9,168 nt of DNA from Burkholderiales bacterium UBA1834 (GTDB lineage Bacteria; Pseudomonadota; Gammaproteobacteria; Burkholderiales; Burkholderiaceae_C): NCBI GenBank assembly GCA_002339015.1, contig DDJC01000085.1, positions 55,845 through 65,012 on the forward strand. The letters run 5' to 3'. The position numbers and the translations under genes were made by a program. Under the pieces are notes generated by a model. The model worked only from the letters and a program-made list of their open reading frames with translations. It made no database searches and was not told the DNA's origin. Within the stretch, counting starts at the first letter, position 1. The number at the start of each line of letters is the position of its first letter. Shown here in pieces: positions 7,690 through 9,168 of the stretch.

Positions 7690-9168
7690 TCACAGGTTGT
7701 CCAGATACGTGCGCAGCTTGTCTGAACGCGAAGGATGCTTCAGCTTGCGAATCGCCTTGGCTTCGATCTGACGGATCCGCTCGCGCGTCACGTCGAACTG
7801 CTTGCCCACTTCCTCCAGCGTGTGGTCGGTGGACATCTCGATGCCGAAGCGCATGCGCAGCACCTTGGCCTCGCGCGGGGTCAGCGAGTCGAGGATGTCC
7901 TTGACCACATCGCGCAGGCCAGCCTGCATGGCCGCCTCAATGGGCGCGGTGTTGTTGGTGTCCTCGATGAAGTCGCCCAGGTGGCTGTCGTCGTCGTCCC
8001 CGATGGGCGTTTCCATCGAGATCGGCTCCTTGGCGATCTTCATGATCTTGCGGATCTTGTCCTCCGGCATCTCCATCTTGGCGGCCAGCGTCGGCGCATC
8101 GGGCTCGAAGCCGAACTCCTGCAGGTGCTGGCGCGAGATGCGGTTCATCTTGTTGATCGTCTCGATCATGTGAACCGGGATGCGGATGGTGCGGGCCTGA
8201 TCGGCGATGGAGCGCGTGATGGCCTGACGGATCCACCACGTGGCGTAGGTCGAGAACTTGTAGCCGCGACGGTATTCGAACTTGTCCACCGCCTTCATCA
8301 GGCCGATGTTGCCTTCCTGGATCAGGTCCAGGAACTGCAGGCCGCGGTTCGTGTACTTCTTGGCGATCGAGATCACCAGGCGCAGGTTGGCCTCGACCAT
8401 CTCCTTCTTGGCCTTGCGGGCCTTGGCTTCGCCGTAGGCCATGGCGCGGCTGATTTCCTTGATCTCGGCCAGCGGCAGGTGCATCGCCTGTTCGACGGCG
8501 ATGGTGGCTTCCTGCTCGGCGATGATCTGGTCCTTGACCTCGCGCAGGCCGGAAGACCACTTCTGCTTGCGCTTGAGGACTTCGTCCACCCAGCCCAGGT
8601 TGGTCTGGTTGCCTTCCCAGGCGCGCAGGAAGTCCTTGCGCGGCATCTTGGCGATGTTGGCCGACAGGTGCATCACGCGGCGCTCGTGGTCCTTGATCTC
8701 GTTGACCACGTCGCGCAGCTTGCGGACCAGGGTGTCGGTCAGGGCCAGCGGCAGCTTGAGGGTGACGAAGACCTCGGCCATCTCGGTGCGGATCTTGGTG
8801 ACGGCCTTGTTGTCCGGGCCGCTCTTGGCGTGCGCCTTCTTGAACTTGGCATAGCCGTCGGCCAGCGCCTGCATGCGGCGGGCGACTTCTTCCGGATCCG
8901 GACCAGTGGGACCAGTCTCTTCGGCCGCGTCGTCACCGCTGTCGTCGTCGTCATCGTCGCTGTCGGCGTCGCTGTCGGAGGCTTCAACGGCTTCCGGAAC
9001 CTCTTCCGCCGGTTCCTCGACATCGTTGAAGCCGACCACGACTTCGGCCAGGCGCTTCTTGCCGGTCTTGTGCAGTTCGTACTCTTCCAGCAGCAGTTCG
9101 ATCGACCACGGGAAGTTGCCGAGCGAGGCCTGGACCTGGCCCAGGCCTTCCTCGATGCGCTTGGCGAT
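7690..9168 (-). CDS. rpoD: RNA polymerase primary sigma factor RpoD (sigma-70), N-terminus off the right edge
   Basis: Housekeeping sigma factor directing RNA polymerase to -10/-35 promoters. The reading frame is open from the right edge to the TGA at 7690-7692, giving 492 visible residues. A GTG at 9039 is an internal Val codon, not the start: 43 in-frame codons before it encode IAKRIEEGLGQVQASLGNFP and onward, which matches the end of region 1.2 of E. coli RpoD. Region 1.1 and the true start, roughly 100 or more residues, are missing. An acidic Asp/Ser tract (visible residues 64-80) belongs to the non-conserved region. Region 2 (about 250-333) includes YKFSTYATWWIRQAITRSIA, which melts and reads the -10 element. 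The region 3.2 finger holds EPISMETPIGDDDDSHLGDF. Region 4.2 (about 450-477) carries the helix-turn-helix TLEEVGKQFDVTRERIRQIE for the -35. It ends TYLDNL. It converges on the dehydrogenase across a shared terminator. The sequence is typical of Burkholderiales RpoD, from memory. Confidence 0.97.
   Translation of the reverse strand: MAKRIEEGLGQVQASLGNFPWSIELLLEEYELHKTGKKRLAEVVVGFNDVEEPAEEVPEAVEASDSDADSDDDDDDSGDDAAEETGPTGPDPEEVARRMQALADGYAKFKKAHAKSGPDNKAVTKIRTEMAEVFVTLKLPLALTDTLVRKLRDVVNEIKDHERRVMHLSANIAKMPRKDFLRAWEGNQTNLGWVDEVLKRKQKWSSGLREVKDQIIAEQEATIAVEQAMHLPLAEIKEISRAMAYGEAKARKAKKEMVEANLRLVISIAKKYTNRGLQFLDLIQEGNIGLMKAVDKFEYRRGYKFSTYATWWIRQAITRSIADQARTIRIPVHMIETINKMNRISRQHLQEFGFEPDAPTLAAKMEMPEDKIRKIMKIAKEPISMETPIGDDDDSHLGDFIEDTNNTAPIEAAMQAGLRDVVKDILDSLTPREAKVLRMRFGIEMSTDHTLEEVGKQFDVTRERIRQIEAKAIRKLKHPSRSDKLRTYLDNL
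8929..8978 (-). repeat. Trinucleotide-like tract encoding the RpoD acidic segment
   Basis: On the plus strand this is a run of GTC/GTCG-rich triplets, encoding on the minus strand SDSDADSDDDDDDSGDD. It is an in-frame low-complexity stretch in the non-conserved region of RpoD, where E. coli also has an acidic run, and it could vary in length between strains by slippage in multiples of three. Confidence 0.5.

Noticed and set aside
9037..9039. GTG as the start codon of rpoD
   Set aside because: The same frame is open to the window edge and the upstream 43 codons match conserved RpoD region 1.2, so the GTG is an internal Val codon and the gene is truncated by the window, not short.

Overview
The window reads as chromosomal DNA of a GC-rich betaproteobacterium, most likely Burkholderiales (Comamonadaceae or a relative). 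The evidence is the RpoD sequence, the high-GC codon use, and the combination of a Liv-type transporter with a CoA ligase and a long-form 3-hydroxyacyl-CoA dehydrogenase. The genus call is inference; no rRNA or other taxonomic marker is present. I see no tRNA, rRNA, CRISPR array, insertion sequence, phage gene or attachment site.

Layout. Positions 1-5754 are one minus-strand gene train. In transcription order it holds an acyl-CoA/AMP ligase (4162-5754), a periplasmic substrate-binding protein (livJ/livK type, 2951-4126), two inner-membrane permeases (livH 2048-2920, livM 1075-2043) and two ATPases (livG 372-1088; livF from 379 running off the left edge). Spacing is tight: 35 bp, 30 bp, 4 bp, then overlaps of 14 bp and 8 bp, so it is almost certainly one operon. 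Positions 5755-5997 are a 243-bp divergent intergenic region, visibly richer in A+T than its surroundings. It holds a candidate promoter for the operon, a perfect 7-bp-arm inverted repeat and a set of short repeats around a 10-bp palindrome. A long-form 3-hydroxyacyl-CoA dehydrogenase (5998-7569) is read on the plus strand. It converges on rpoD (minus strand, 7690 to beyond the right edge), and a strong bidirectional terminator lies between them (7643-7670).

How the genes may work together. The transporter would import a small amphipathic carboxylate or amino acid, the ligase would activate a carboxylic acid to its CoA thioester, and the divergent dehydrogenase would carry out the NAD-dependent step of a beta-oxidation-like pathway. 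The true substrate could be branched-chain amino acids, an aromatic or alicyclic acid, or a dicarboxylate; the sequence does not decide. rpoD is housekeeping and unrelated to this pathway.

Overall the window is fairly ordinary metabolic and housekeeping DNA. The points most worth a second look are the non-canonical ABC signature motif in LivG, the structured divergent regulatory region, and the unassigned substrate of the ligase-transporter-dehydrogenase unit. I did not find a convincing new biological system.
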